DNA of 6,527 nt, from positions 1-6,527 of the forward strand of contig DATDJF010000037.1 of assembly GCA_036520715.1 (NCBI GenBank). The letters run 5' to 3'. Position 1 is the first letter of the stretch, and the number at the start of each line of letters is the position of its first letter. Below are positions 1-5,983 of this stretch, one piece after another. The stretch comes from JAEUPI01 sp036520715 (GTDB lineage Bacteria > Pseudomonadota > Gammaproteobacteria > Burkholderiales > Burkholderiaceae_C). The translations under genes were made by a program, and so were the position numbers. The notes under the pieces are model-generated. The model was not told where the DNA came from. It was given only the letters and a program-made list of their open reading frames with translations, and searched no databases.

Positions 1-915
1 GGCGCCTGCCACGGCCAGATGTACAACATGGGCACGCTGCTGCGCCACGGCTCGAGCGAGCAGAAGCAGCGCTACCTGCCCAAGATCGCCAGCGGCGAGC
101 TGCGGCTGCAGTCGATGGGCGTGACCGAGCCGTCGACCGGCACTGACACCACCAAGATCAAGACCACGGCCGTGCGCCAAGGCGACCGCTACGTCGTCAA
201 CGGCCAGAAGGTGTGGATCTCGCGCATCCAGCACTCGGATCTGATGATCCTGCTGGCGCGCACCACGCCGCTTGCCGAAGTGGCCAAGAAGAGCGAAGGC
301 CTGTCGATCTTCATCGTCGACCTGCACCATGCGGTGAAACACGGCATGACGGTGCGGCCGATCGCCAACATGGTCAACCACGAGACCAACGAGCTGTTCT
401 TCGAGGACCTCGAGATCCCGGCCGAGAACCTGATCGGCCGCGAGGGCCAGGGCTTCAAGTACATCCTCGACGGCCTGAATGCCGAGCGCACGCTGATCGC
501 CGCCGAGTGCATCGGCGACGGCCGCTGGTTCATCGACCGCGTCACCGCGTACGTGAAAGACCGTGTCGTGTTCGGGCGGCCGATCGGCCAGAACCAGGGC
601 GTGCAGTTCCCGATCGCCGAGGCGTATATCGAGGTCGAGGCGGCCGACCTGATGCGCCACGAAGCCTGTCGGCTGTTCGACGCCCACCAGCCGTGCGGTG
701 CGCAGGCCAACATGGCCAAGTACCTCGCCGCCAAGGCGTCGTGGGAAGCCGCCAACGCCTGCATCCAGTTCCACGGCGGCTTCGGCTTCGCATGCGAATA
801 CGACGTCGAGCGCAAGTTTCGCGAGACGCGGCTGTACCAGGTCGCGCCGATCTCGACCAATCTGATCCTGAGCTACGTGGCCGAGCACATCCTCGGCCTG
901 CCGCGATCGTTCTGA
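1..915 (+). CDS. Acyl-CoA dehydrogenase, 5'-truncated by window edge
   Basis: This is an FAD-dependent acyl-CoA dehydrogenase, which oxidises an acyl-CoA thioester to the 2,3-enoyl-CoA and passes electrons to ETF. The frame is open from base 1. The 304 visible residues compare with about 380-390 for the family, so roughly 80 N-terminal residues lie upstream. Numbering from the first visible codon, the FAD/substrate-loop signature VTEPSTGTDT is at 41-50, NGQKVWIS at 67-74, the FAD-contacting stretch RVVFGRPIGQNQ at 188-199, and the C-terminal helix motif QFHGGFGF at 256-263. The usual YEG(T) catalytic glutamate position reads YQVA, with Gln280. Glu162 in NAER aligns by eye with the catalytic glutamate of isovaleryl-CoA and long-chain acyl-CoA dehydrogenases, so the base has probably moved there. 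The CoA-transferase gene starts 14 bp downstream, suggesting the two act on the same acid. Family assignment is firm; the substrate is unknown. Confidence 0.95.
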   Translation, partial: GACHGQMYNMGTLLRHGSSEQKQRYLPKIASGELRLQSMGVTEPSTGTDTTKIKTTAVRQGDRYVVNGQKVWISRIQHSDLMILLARTTPLAEVAKKSEGLSIFIVDLHHAVKHGMTVRPIANMVNHETNELFFEDLEIPAENLIGREGQGFKYILDGLNAERTLIAAECIGDGRWFIDRVTAYVKDRVVFGRPIGQNQGVQFPIAEAYIEVEAADLMRHEACRLFDAHQPCGAQANMAKYLAAKASWEAANACIQFHGGFGFACEYDVERKFRETRLYQVAPISTNLILSYVAEHILGLPRSF

Positions 916-929
916 TTTGATGTCCTGAC

Positions 930-2120
930 ATGCGACCGCTCGAGGGGATCACCGTCGTCACGCTCGAGCATGCGATCGCCGCGCCGTTGTGCACGCGGCA
1001 CCTCGCCGACCTCGGCGCGCGGGTCATCAAGGTCGAGCGTCCCGGCGTCGGCGATTTTGCGCGCAGCTACGACGAGCGCGTCAGCGGCCTGGCGTCGCAC
1101 TTCGTCTGGACCAATCGCTCCAAGGAGAGCCTGACGCTCGACGTCAAGCACGGCGAGGCGCCGCGCATCCTCGAGGCGCTGTTGGCGCGCGCCGACGTGC
1201 TCGTGCAAAACCTTGCGCCGGGTGCGGCGGCTCGGCTCGGCCTGTCGTTCGAGGTCCTGCATGCCAAGCTGCCGCGCTTGGTCGTGTGCGACATCTCCGG
1301 CTACGGCGACGACCCGGCGCGCCCCGGACCCTACCGCGACAAGAAAGCGTACGACCTGCTGATCCAGAGCGAGGCCGGCTTCCTGTCGATCACGGGCACG
1401 CCCGAGCAGCCGGCCAAGGCGGGCTGCTCGATCGCCGACATCGCGGCCGGCATGTATGCGTACAGCTCGATCCTCGCCGCGTTGATCGAGCGCGAGCGCA
1501 GCGGCCGGGGCGTGCGGCTGGACGTGTCGATGCTCGAGTCGATGGTCGAGTGGATGAACTTTCCGCTCTACTACGCCTACGCCGGCGCACCCGCGCCGCC
1601 GCGCGCCGGAGCGGCGCATGCCACCATCTTTCCGTACGGGCCGTTCGCGGCCGGCGACGGCAAGTCGGTGATGCTCGGCGTGCAGAACGAGCGCGAGTGG
1701 CAGGCGTTCTGCGCCAAGGTGCTGCAGCGGCCCGAGCTGGCCGGTGACCCGCGCTTCGACAACAACGCGCGCCGCGTGGCTGCCCGCGAGGCGCTGGCGG
1801 CCATCATCGACGAGGTGTTTTCCCAGCTCAGCGGCGAGCAGGTCGTGCAGCGGCTGGAGCAGGCGCAGATCGCCAATGCGCACGTCAACGGCATGCGCGA
1901 GGTGTGGGCGCATCCGCAACTCGCCGCGCGCCAGCGCTGGACCGAGGTGGCTTCGCCGGTGGGAATGATTCCCGCGCTGCAGCCGCCGGCGTTGCCGGCG
2001 TCGTTCGAGGCGCGCATGGATGCGATTCCGGCGCTCGGCCAGCACACCGACGCGTTGCTCTCCGAGCTGGGGTTCGATGACACCACGGTCGAGCGGTGGC
2101 ACCGCGACGGCGTGGTGTGA
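930..2120 (+). CDS. CaiB/BaiF family (class III) CoA-transferase
   Basis: This cytoplasmic enzyme moves CoA from a donor thioester to a carboxylic acid, activating the acid for catabolism. The 396 residues match the usual family length of about 400. The start reads MRPLEGITVV, followed by the N-terminal Rossmann-like segment with LADLGARVIKVERPGVGD at residues 25-42, which is typical of the family. Asp142 in the KKAYDLLIQSEAG segment (138-150) matches the catalytic aspartate that forms the acyl-anhydride intermediate in formyl-CoA transferase (Asp169 there). G-rich and LDVSMLESM (197-205) segments typical of the family follow, as does the C-terminal AHPQLAARQRW (327-337). No clear Shine-Dalgarno sequence precedes the ATG, which lies 14 bp after the dehydrogenase stop, so translational coupling is plausible. 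Homologues include carnitine, formyl-, succinyl- and mesaconyl-CoA transferases. Substrate cannot be assigned from sequence alone. Confidence 0.96.
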   Translation: MRPLEGITVVTLEHAIAAPLCTRHLADLGARVIKVERPGVGDFARSYDERVSGLASHFVWTNRSKESLTLDVKHGEAPRILEALLARADVLVQNLAPGAAARLGLSFEVLHAKLPRLVVCDISGYGDDPARPGPYRDKKAYDLLIQSEAGFLSITGTPEQPAKAGCSIADIAAGMYAYSSILAALIERERSGRGVRLDVSMLESMVEWMNFPLYYAYAGAPAPPRAGAAHATIFPYGPFAAGDGKSVMLGVQNEREWQAFCAKVLQRPELAGDPRFDNNARRVAAREALAAIIDEVFSQLSGEQVVQRLEQAQIANAHVNGMREVWAHPQLAARQRWTEVASPVGMIPALQPPALPASFEARMDAIPALGQHTDALLSELGFDDTTVERWHRDGVV

Positions 2121-2137
2121 CTGCGAGGCGACTGCAA

Positions 2138-3496
2138 ATGGCACACGATCCCCCGGGCATCCAACTCGCGCATTTCGCGGCCACGCTGCGCTTCGAGTCG
2201 ATCCCCGCCGCGGTGATCGCGCGCACGCAAGACTTGCTGCTCGACTGGATCGGCTCGACGCTGGCCGGCAAGGGTGCGCGTCCGGTGGAGTCGATCGCGC
2301 GCTTCATGCTGGCGCAAGGGCCCGCCGACGGCCCCAGCGAGGTGCTGATCCACCGCCGTGGCTCGAGCCCGCTGGTGGCCGCGGCCATCAACGCCGCGGC
2401 GTCGCACGTGGCCGAGCAGGACGACGTGCACAACGGCTCGGTGTTCCATCCGGCAGCGGTGGTGTTTCCGCCGGCGCTGGCGGTGGCACAGGCGTTGCAG
2501 CGCTCGGGGCGTGAGCTGCTCACGGCCGCGGTGGCCGGCTACGAGGTCGGCATCCGCGTCGGCGAATTCCTCGGCCGCTCGCACTACAAGGTGTTCCACA
2601 CCACCGGCACCGCCGGCACGCTGGCGGCAGCCGCTGCGGCGGGCCATCTGCTGCGGCTGACACCGGAGCAGATGACGCACGCGTTGGGGTCGGCGGGCAC
2701 GCAAGCGGCCGGGCTGTGGGAGTTCCTGCGCGAGGCGGCCGACTCCAAGCAGCTTCACACCGCGCACGCGGCTGCGGCGGGCCTGAGCGCGGCCTATCTG
2801 GCGGCCGATGGCTTCACCGGCGCCAGCCGCATCCTCGAGGGCGAGCGCGGCATGGCCGCCGGCATGTCGAGCGACGCCGACCCGGCACGCTTGACCGATC
2901 GGCTCGGCACCCGCTGGGCGACGGCCGAGACCTCGTTCAAGTTCCACGCGTCGTGCCGCCACACGCATCCGGCGGCCGATGCGCTGCTGCAGCTGATGCG
3001 CGAGCAGCGCCTGGCAGCATCCGACATCTCAGGTGTCACCACCCGGGTGCACCAGGGCGCGATCGACGTGCTGGGGCCGGTGACCGACCCGCAGACCGTG
3101 CACCAATCGAAGTTCTCGATGGGCACCGTGCTCGCGATGGTGGCGTTGCACGGCCGCGCCGGGCTGGCCGAGTTCGACACCCACTTTCGCGATGCGGCCA
3201 CGTCGGCCTTCGGCAAGCGCGTGCAGATGGTGCTGGATCCGGAGGTCGACGCGGCCTACCCGGCGCGCTGGATCGGCAAGGTCAGCGTCGCCACGAGCGA
3301 CGGCCGCCGCTTCGAGGCCCGTGTCGATGAGCCCAAAGGCGACCCCGGCAACACGCTGACGCGCCCCGAGCTCGAGGACAAGGCGCTCAGGCTGGCGGCC
3401 TACCGCGAAGCGGCCAGCGCCGCCGAAGTGCGTCGCCTGGCCGAGCGCGTGTGGGCGATGGCCGACGCGCCGGTCGTGACGCGCCTGCTCGGCTGA
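2138..3496 (+). CDS. MmgE/PrpD family lyase (2-methylcitrate dehydratase-like)
   Basis: The product is a 452-residue member of the family that holds 2-methylcitrate dehydratase PrpD, cis-aconitate decarboxylase (CAD/IRG1) and iminodisuccinate epimerase. These act on di- or tricarboxylic acids in the cytoplasm. Length and layout are typical: an N-terminal helical domain with LLLDWIGSTLAG (33-44), the AEQDDVHNGSVFHPA region (92-106), FHTTGTAGTLAAAAAAG (153-169), SKQLH (203-207) and the second-domain HQSKFSMG motif (322-329). By eye, Asp95/96, His98/104, His154, Lys204 and Lys268 fall where CAD/PrpD active-site residues sit. The ATG at 2138 is preferred over the in-frame ATG at 2096, because the latter would overlap the preceding gene by 25 bp and add a basic leader (MAPRRRGVTARRLQ) foreign to the family. 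A weak purine-rich GCGAGGCGA lies just before 2138. It sits 17 bp after the CoA-transferase and is probably in the same operon. The reaction is unassigned. Confidence 0.94.
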   Translation: MAHDPPGIQLAHFAATLRFESIPAAVIARTQDLLLDWIGSTLAGKGARPVESIARFMLAQGPADGPSEVLIHRRGSSPLVAAAINAAASHVAEQDDVHNGSVFHPAAVVFPPALAVAQALQRSGRELLTAAVAGYEVGIRVGEFLGRSHYKVFHTTGTAGTLAAAAAAGHLLRLTPEQMTHALGSAGTQAAGLWEFLREAADSKQLHTAHAAAAGLSAAYLAADGFTGASRILEGERGMAAGMSSDADPARLTDRLGTRWATAETSFKFHASCRHTHPAADALLQLMREQRLAASDISGVTTRVHQGAIDVLGPVTDPQTVHQSKFSMGTVLAMVALHGRAGLAEFDTHFRDAATSAFGKRVQMVLDPEVDAAYPARWIGKVSVATSDGRRFEARVDEPKGDPGNTLTRPELEDKALRLAAYREAASAAEVRRLAERVWAMADAPVVTRLLG

Positions 3497-3525
3497 CCGC
3501 CGCGGCCCGCGCGCCGGCGGCAAGG

Positions 3526-3540
3526 CCGCAGCGGCTGCGG
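3526..3540 (+). repeat. Small perfect inverted repeat between prpD-like and VOC genes
   Basis: CCGCAG (3526-3531) and CTGCGG (3535-3540) form a 6-bp stem with a CGG loop in the 112-bp gap after the MmgE/PrpD stop. No T-run follows, so it is not a standard intrinsic terminator. It may be chance in GC-rich DNA, or a weak RNA structure within the operon. Confidence 0.3.
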
Positions 3541-3608
3541 GTTCGGCCGTAGGCGCCGCGGTCGCGGTCGATGGCACGATGGCTGCCAAGGGGCCCTGCG
3601 TCGTAGCC

Positions 3609-4016
3609 ATGATCGACCATCTCGACCACCTGGTGCTGACCACCGTCGATGCGCCGGCGTGCATTCACTTCTACACCCGGGTGCTGGGCATGCGGCTCGA
3701 AACCTTTGCCGGCGAGCGCCAGGCACTGCGCTTCGGCAACCAGAAGATCAACATCCACCGCCGGGGCCATGAGTACGAGCCGAAGGCGCACCTGCCGGTG
3801 CCCGGGGCACTGGACCTGTGCTTCATCGCCGACCGGCCGCTCGATCAAGTGATCGAGGGCCTGCGGCGCGCCGGCGTGGCGATCGTCGAGGGGCCGGTGC
3901 CGCGCACCGGCGCCACCCACAAGCTGCGCTCGGTCTACGTGCGCGACCCCGACCTGAACCTGATCGAGATTTCCGAACCGCTGCCGGCCGACACCTCGAG
4001 GAGACCACCGCCATGA
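3609..4016 (+). CDS. VOC superfamily (glyoxalase/bleomycin-resistance fold) protein
   Basis: This 135-residue single-chain protein carries two beta-alpha-beta-beta-beta modules, the size of metal-dependent glyoxalase-fold enzymes. The first module opens with DHLDHLVLTT and continues with CIHFYTRVLGMRLETF (18-33). The second ends in RSVYVRDPDLNLIEISEP (107-124), the characteristic DPDxNxIE strand. By comparison with GloA the four metal positions read His7, His50, Asp69 and Glu120. The His and Glu at the ends are normal, while the middle pair differs from the GloA Glu/His set. A start at 3579 would add ten residues (MAAKGPCVVA). I choose 3609 because MIDHLDHLVL is where the fold begins, although the nearest AAGGGG (3588-3593) is about 15 nt away. 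The stop overlaps the next start as ATGA. It could be a dioxygenase-, glyoxalase- or epimerase-like enzyme; the role is not determinable here. Confidence 0.9.
   Translation: MIDHLDHLVLTTVDAPACIHFYTRVLGMRLETFAGERQALRFGNQKINIHRRGHEYEPKAHLPVPGALDLCFIADRPLDQVIEGLRRAGVAIVEGPVPRTGATHKLRSVYVRDPDLNLIEISEPLPADTSRRPPP
3998..4004 (+). promoter_or_regulatory. Shine-Dalgarno site fixing the Bug gene start
   Basis: GAGGAGA lies 8 nt before the ATG at 4013, inside the last codons of the VOC gene. It is the clearest ribosome-binding site in the window. It supports starting the Bug protein at 4013, not at the upstream in-frame ATG at 3818 within the VOC gene. Confidence 0.8.
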
Positions 4017-4990
4017 TCGAACGCTTGCGGGCCGTACTGGGCACCGCGCTGCTCGCCACCCTGCCGCTGGCCGCTTCGGCACAGCCCTATCCGTCGCGCA
4101 ACATCACGCTGGTGGTGCCGTTTGCCGCCGGCGGGCCCACCGACGTGGTGGCGCGCACGCTGGCTGCCTCGATGACCAAGAACCTGGGCCAGACGGTGGT
4201 GGTCGAAAACAAGACCGGCGCCGGCGGCACGCTGGCCGCCAACCACGTGGCCAAGGCCGCGCCCGACGGCTACACCTTGTTGATCCACCACAACGGCATG
4301 GCCACCGCGCCGGGGCTGTACCGCAAGCTGCCGTACAACCCGCTGACCGACTTCGAGTACGTCGGCCAGGTGGTCGACGTGCCGATGACCTTGCTCGGCC
4401 GCAAGGACCTGCCGCCCAACACCACCCAGGAGCTGGTGGCCTACGTCAAGGCCAACGCCGCCAAGCTGTCGCTGGCGCACGCCGGCCTCGGAGCCGTGTC
4501 GCAGCTGTGCGGCATGCTGTTCCAGACCACCATCGGCACGCAACTCACGGCGATTCCCTACCAGGGCACGGCGCCGGCCCTCAACGCGCTGCTCGGTGGA
4601 CAGGTCGACATCCTGTGCGACCAGACCACGCAGACATTGCCCCACATCAAGGCCGGCACGGTGAAGCTCTATGGCGTGACCACGCAGTCGCGCATCAAGT
4701 CGCTGCCCGACACGCCGACGCTCGACGAGTCGGGCCTCAAGGGCTTCGAGGTCAAGGTCTGGCACGGCATCTACGCACCCAAGGGCACACCGGCCGCTGC
4801 CATCGACAAGGTGAATGCGGCGCTGCGCGCCGCGCTGGCAGACCCCGCGATGGCGACCCGCATGGTCGAGCTGGGCGGCGACATCGTGCCCGAGGCCAAG
4901 CAGACGCCCGAGGGCCTGCGCAGCTGGCTCAAGCCAGAGATCGACAAGTGGGGCGCGCTGATCCGCGCCGCCGGGCAGTATGCCGATTGA
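4013..4990 (+). CDS. Bug/TctC family tripartite tricarboxylate transporter substrate-binding protein
   Basis: This periplasmic solute receptor of 325 residues belongs to the TctC/Bug family, which binds carboxylates and other small molecules for TctAB-type importers or for sensing. A Sec signal peptide is visible: a basic start (MIERLR), a hydrophobic core LGTALLATLPLA and an ASA-Q junction after residue 23. The mature N-terminus YPSRNITLVVPFAAGGPTD (26-44) is the family hallmark. Others are VVENKTGAGGTLAANHVAKA (63-82), PDGYTLL (84-90), IPYQGTAPALNALLGGQVD (181-199) and GFEVKVWHGIYAPKGTP (244-260). The start overlaps the VOC stop as ATGA and has a strong Shine-Dalgarno site, so the two are translationally coupled. 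No TctA or TctB membrane partner is in the window, a common state for orphan Bug genes in Burkholderiales. The likely role is capture of the acid processed by the upstream enzymes. Family is certain; ligand unknown. Confidence 0.97.
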   Translation: MIERLRAVLGTALLATLPLAASAQPYPSRNITLVVPFAAGGPTDVVARTLAASMTKNLGQTVVVENKTGAGGTLAANHVAKAAPDGYTLLIHHNGMATAPGLYRKLPYNPLTDFEYVGQVVDVPMTLLGRKDLPPNTTQELVAYVKANAAKLSLAHAGLGAVSQLCGMLFQTTIGTQLTAIPYQGTAPALNALLGGQVDILCDQTTQTLPHIKAGTVKLYGVTTQSRIKSLPDTPTLDESGLKGFEVKVWHGIYAPKGTPAAAIDKVNAALRAALADPAMATRMVELGGDIVPEAKQTPEGLRSWLKPEIDKWGALIRAAGQYAD

Positions 4991-5022
4991 CTGCGTTGAT
5001 GCCCGCTGCGCAAGGCCCTGAC

Positions 5023-5619
5023 ATGCACGCCGACGAGCTGGAAATCCGCCGCCTGGTCGAGCGCTGGGCGCTGTGGCGCGACGCCGGCGACTGGGAGCGC
5101 TTTGCCACCGTCTGGCACCCCGACGGCGTGATGATGGCCACCTGGTTCCAGGGTCCGTTCGCCGAGTTCATCCGCGTCACGCAAGAGGGCTGGGCCAAGG
5201 GCGTCAGCATCCTGCACTTCCTCGGCGGCTCGGCCATCGAGCTGGCGGGCGACCGCGCGATCGCGCAGACCAAGATGACCATCTCCCAGCGTGGCCCGGT
5301 CGACGGCGTGCTGTGCGACGTGGTGTGCACCGGGCGCTTCTACGACTTCGTGGTGCGTCACCAAGGCCAGTGGAAGCTGCTGCACCGGCAGCCGATCTAC
5401 GAGAAGGACCGCATCGACCCGGTCGACCCCGCGGCCACGGTGCGGCTCGATGCGCAAGCGCTGGCGGCGCTGCCCGAGGGCTACCGGCACCTGGCCTACA
5501 TCCAGCAGCGCATCGGCTACCGGGTCAAGCTCGACATGCCGATGCTCAAGGGTGCCGCGGTCGAGGCGCTGTACCGGCGTGGCGCGGCCTGGTTGGCGGG
5601 TGGAGCGCTCGAACGCTGA
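5023..5619 (+). CDS. SnoaL-like (NTF2-fold) domain protein
   Basis: This 198-residue protein has an NTF2/SnoaL-like cone fold, probably the SnoaL_4 group. Domain features are an N-terminal helix ELEIRRLVERWALWRDAGDW (5-24), then FATVWHPDGVMMATWFQG (27-44), the strand region SAIELAGDRAIAQTKMTI (70-87) and the closing strand FYDFVVRHQGQWKLLHRQPI (106-125). Residues from about 126 to 198 form a tail beyond the fold, with AALPEGYRHLAYIQQRIGY (148-166) and a DMP segment (171-173). The fold serves as cyclase, isomerase, dehydratase or simple ligand binder, so function is not readable. The ATG at 5023 is chosen over that at 4999 because CAAGG (5011-5015) lies 7 nt before it and the helix begins right after. 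The Bug stop is 32 bp upstream, making this the probable last gene of the operon. Cytoplasmic: no signal peptide. Confidence 0.88.
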   Translation: MHADELEIRRLVERWALWRDAGDWERFATVWHPDGVMMATWFQGPFAEFIRVTQEGWAKGVSILHFLGGSAIELAGDRAIAQTKMTISQRGPVDGVLCDVVCTGRFYDFVVRHQGQWKLLHRQPIYEKDRIDPVDPAATVRLDAQALAALPEGYRHLAYIQQRIGYRVKLDMPMLKGAAVEALYRRGAAWLAGGALER

Positions 5620-5625
5620 CCCCTG

Positions 5626-5659
5626 CCGTGCACCGGCTTGAGCCGGGTGAACTGCACGG
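5626..5659 (+). repeat. Bulged inverted repeat just after the operon's last stop
   Basis: CCGTGCA (5626-5632) pairs with TGCACGG (5653-5659). Inside it, CCGGC (5633-5637) pairs with GCCGG (5642-5646) around a TTGA loop, leaving a GTGAAC bulge on the right arm. The structure begins 7 nt after the SnoaL-like stop, where a 3'-end stabilising hairpin or terminator would lie. No T-run follows. The adjoining GGTTCGAACC (5658-5667) is a perfect 10-bp palindrome. Confidence 0.5.
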
Positions 5660-5708
5660 TTCGAACCTCCGCTCACAGACCTGACGGATTTGGTCGCGCG
5701 TGCGTCGC

Positions 5709-5734
5709 GCCCCCTCAAACGCGGGGGCCGCCGT
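5709..5734 (+). terminator. Possible weak intrinsic terminator
   Basis: GCCCCC (5709-5714) and GGGGGC (5723-5728) form a perfect 6-bp GC stem with an 8-nt loop. A TTTCTT stretch comes only after a CGCCG spacer, so the T-run is short and displaced. It could end the upstream transcript, or belong to a dispersed intergenic repeat. Confidence 0.3.
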
Positions 5735-5792
5735 TTCTTGTGCGACCGCTCGTAAGGTGGCAGCGCTTTGCCAACTTCTTGACGCAATTGGC

Positions 5793-5820
5793 GCGAGGGG
5801 CTCAGCGAAGATGCCCTCGC
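5793..5820. repeat. 7-bp inverted repeat with 14-nt loop
   Basis: GCGAGGG (5793-5799) and CCCTCGC (5814-5820) are perfect complements. CCCTCGCC recurs at 5880-5887, so two right arms are available for the one left arm. It may be an operator or leader structure ahead of apbE, or chance in GC-rich sequence. Confidence 0.3.
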
Positions 5821-5923
5821 CTCGTGCTGTGCGGGTGTGTGTGCCCGGGCGGCGCGCGGCGAAGGACATCACGACAAAACCCTCGCCATGCGATTGACTC
5901 TGCCCACGCGTTCACGTGCACCC

Positions 5924-5983
5924 GCCGGCCTGCCGCCGGCGGTCGGTGCGCACGCCGGCCTGCCGGCCGCGGTGGCCATGGCT
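5924..5983 (+). repeat. Imperfect 30-bp direct repeat, two units
   Basis: Unit one is 5924-5953 and unit two 5954-5983. The first 12 bases (GCCGGCCTGCCG) are identical, and 18 of the first 20 match. Read in the apbE frame the units give AGLPPAV and AGLPAAV, so if the gene starts at 5888 this would be a short Ala/Pro repeat at its N-terminus. Confidence 0.6.

Larger units (their letters stand above)
5620..5977. other. Structured spacer without a convincing gene
   Basis: This stretch of about 360 bp between the SnoaL-like gene and apbE contains short open frames on both strands. Their products are Arg/Ala/Pro-rich, have no recognisable fold and lack ribosome-binding sites. The stretch holds a bulged inverted repeat (5626-5659), a hairpin followed by TTTCTT (5709-5728), further short inverted repeats (TGGCA/TGCCA at 5758-5773, GCCAA/TTGGC at 5770-5792, GCGAGGG/CCCTCGC at 5793-5820) and an imperfect direct repeat near its right end. 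It probably contains the end of the catabolic transcript and the promoter of apbE. No clear -35/-10 pair could be placed. Confidence 0.6.

Noticed and set aside
873..2144. Minus-strand open frame of 423 codons covering the CoA-transferase gene
   Set aside because: It is an antisense shadow of a firmly identified gene, with low-complexity composition and no motif.
1577..2968. Long minus-strand open frame (463 codons) across the CoA-transferase and MmgE/PrpD genes
   Set aside because: It lies antisense to two well-supported genes, its product is Arg/Ala/His-rich with no recognisable fold, and such antisense openness is expected in GC-rich DNA with strong third-position bias.
3818..4012. In-frame upstream extension of the Bug gene
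   Set aside because: It would overlap most of the VOC gene's second half, and the sequence is Arg/Ala-rich. The signal peptide and Shine-Dalgarno site both point to 4013.
4507..5022. In-frame upstream extension of the SnoaL-like gene through the Bug gene
   Set aside because: The added residues are an out-of-frame shadow of the Bug coding sequence. The NTF2 fold begins right after 5023.
5658..5667. GGTTCGAACC as a tRNA T-arm
   Set aside because: No acceptor stem, D-arm or anticodon arm can be built around it on either strand. It is a self-complementary palindrome.
4771..5787. Minus-strand open frame of 338 codons antisense to the Bug and SnoaL-like genes
   Set aside because: It has no domain signature and mirrors the codon bias of the plus-strand genes. 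Only its N-terminal part lies in the spacer, and it is Arg-rich.
5779..5812. TTGACG as a -35 element for apbE
   Set aside because: No acceptable -10 hexamer is found 16-19 nt downstream. GAAGAT is 22 nt away and a poor match.
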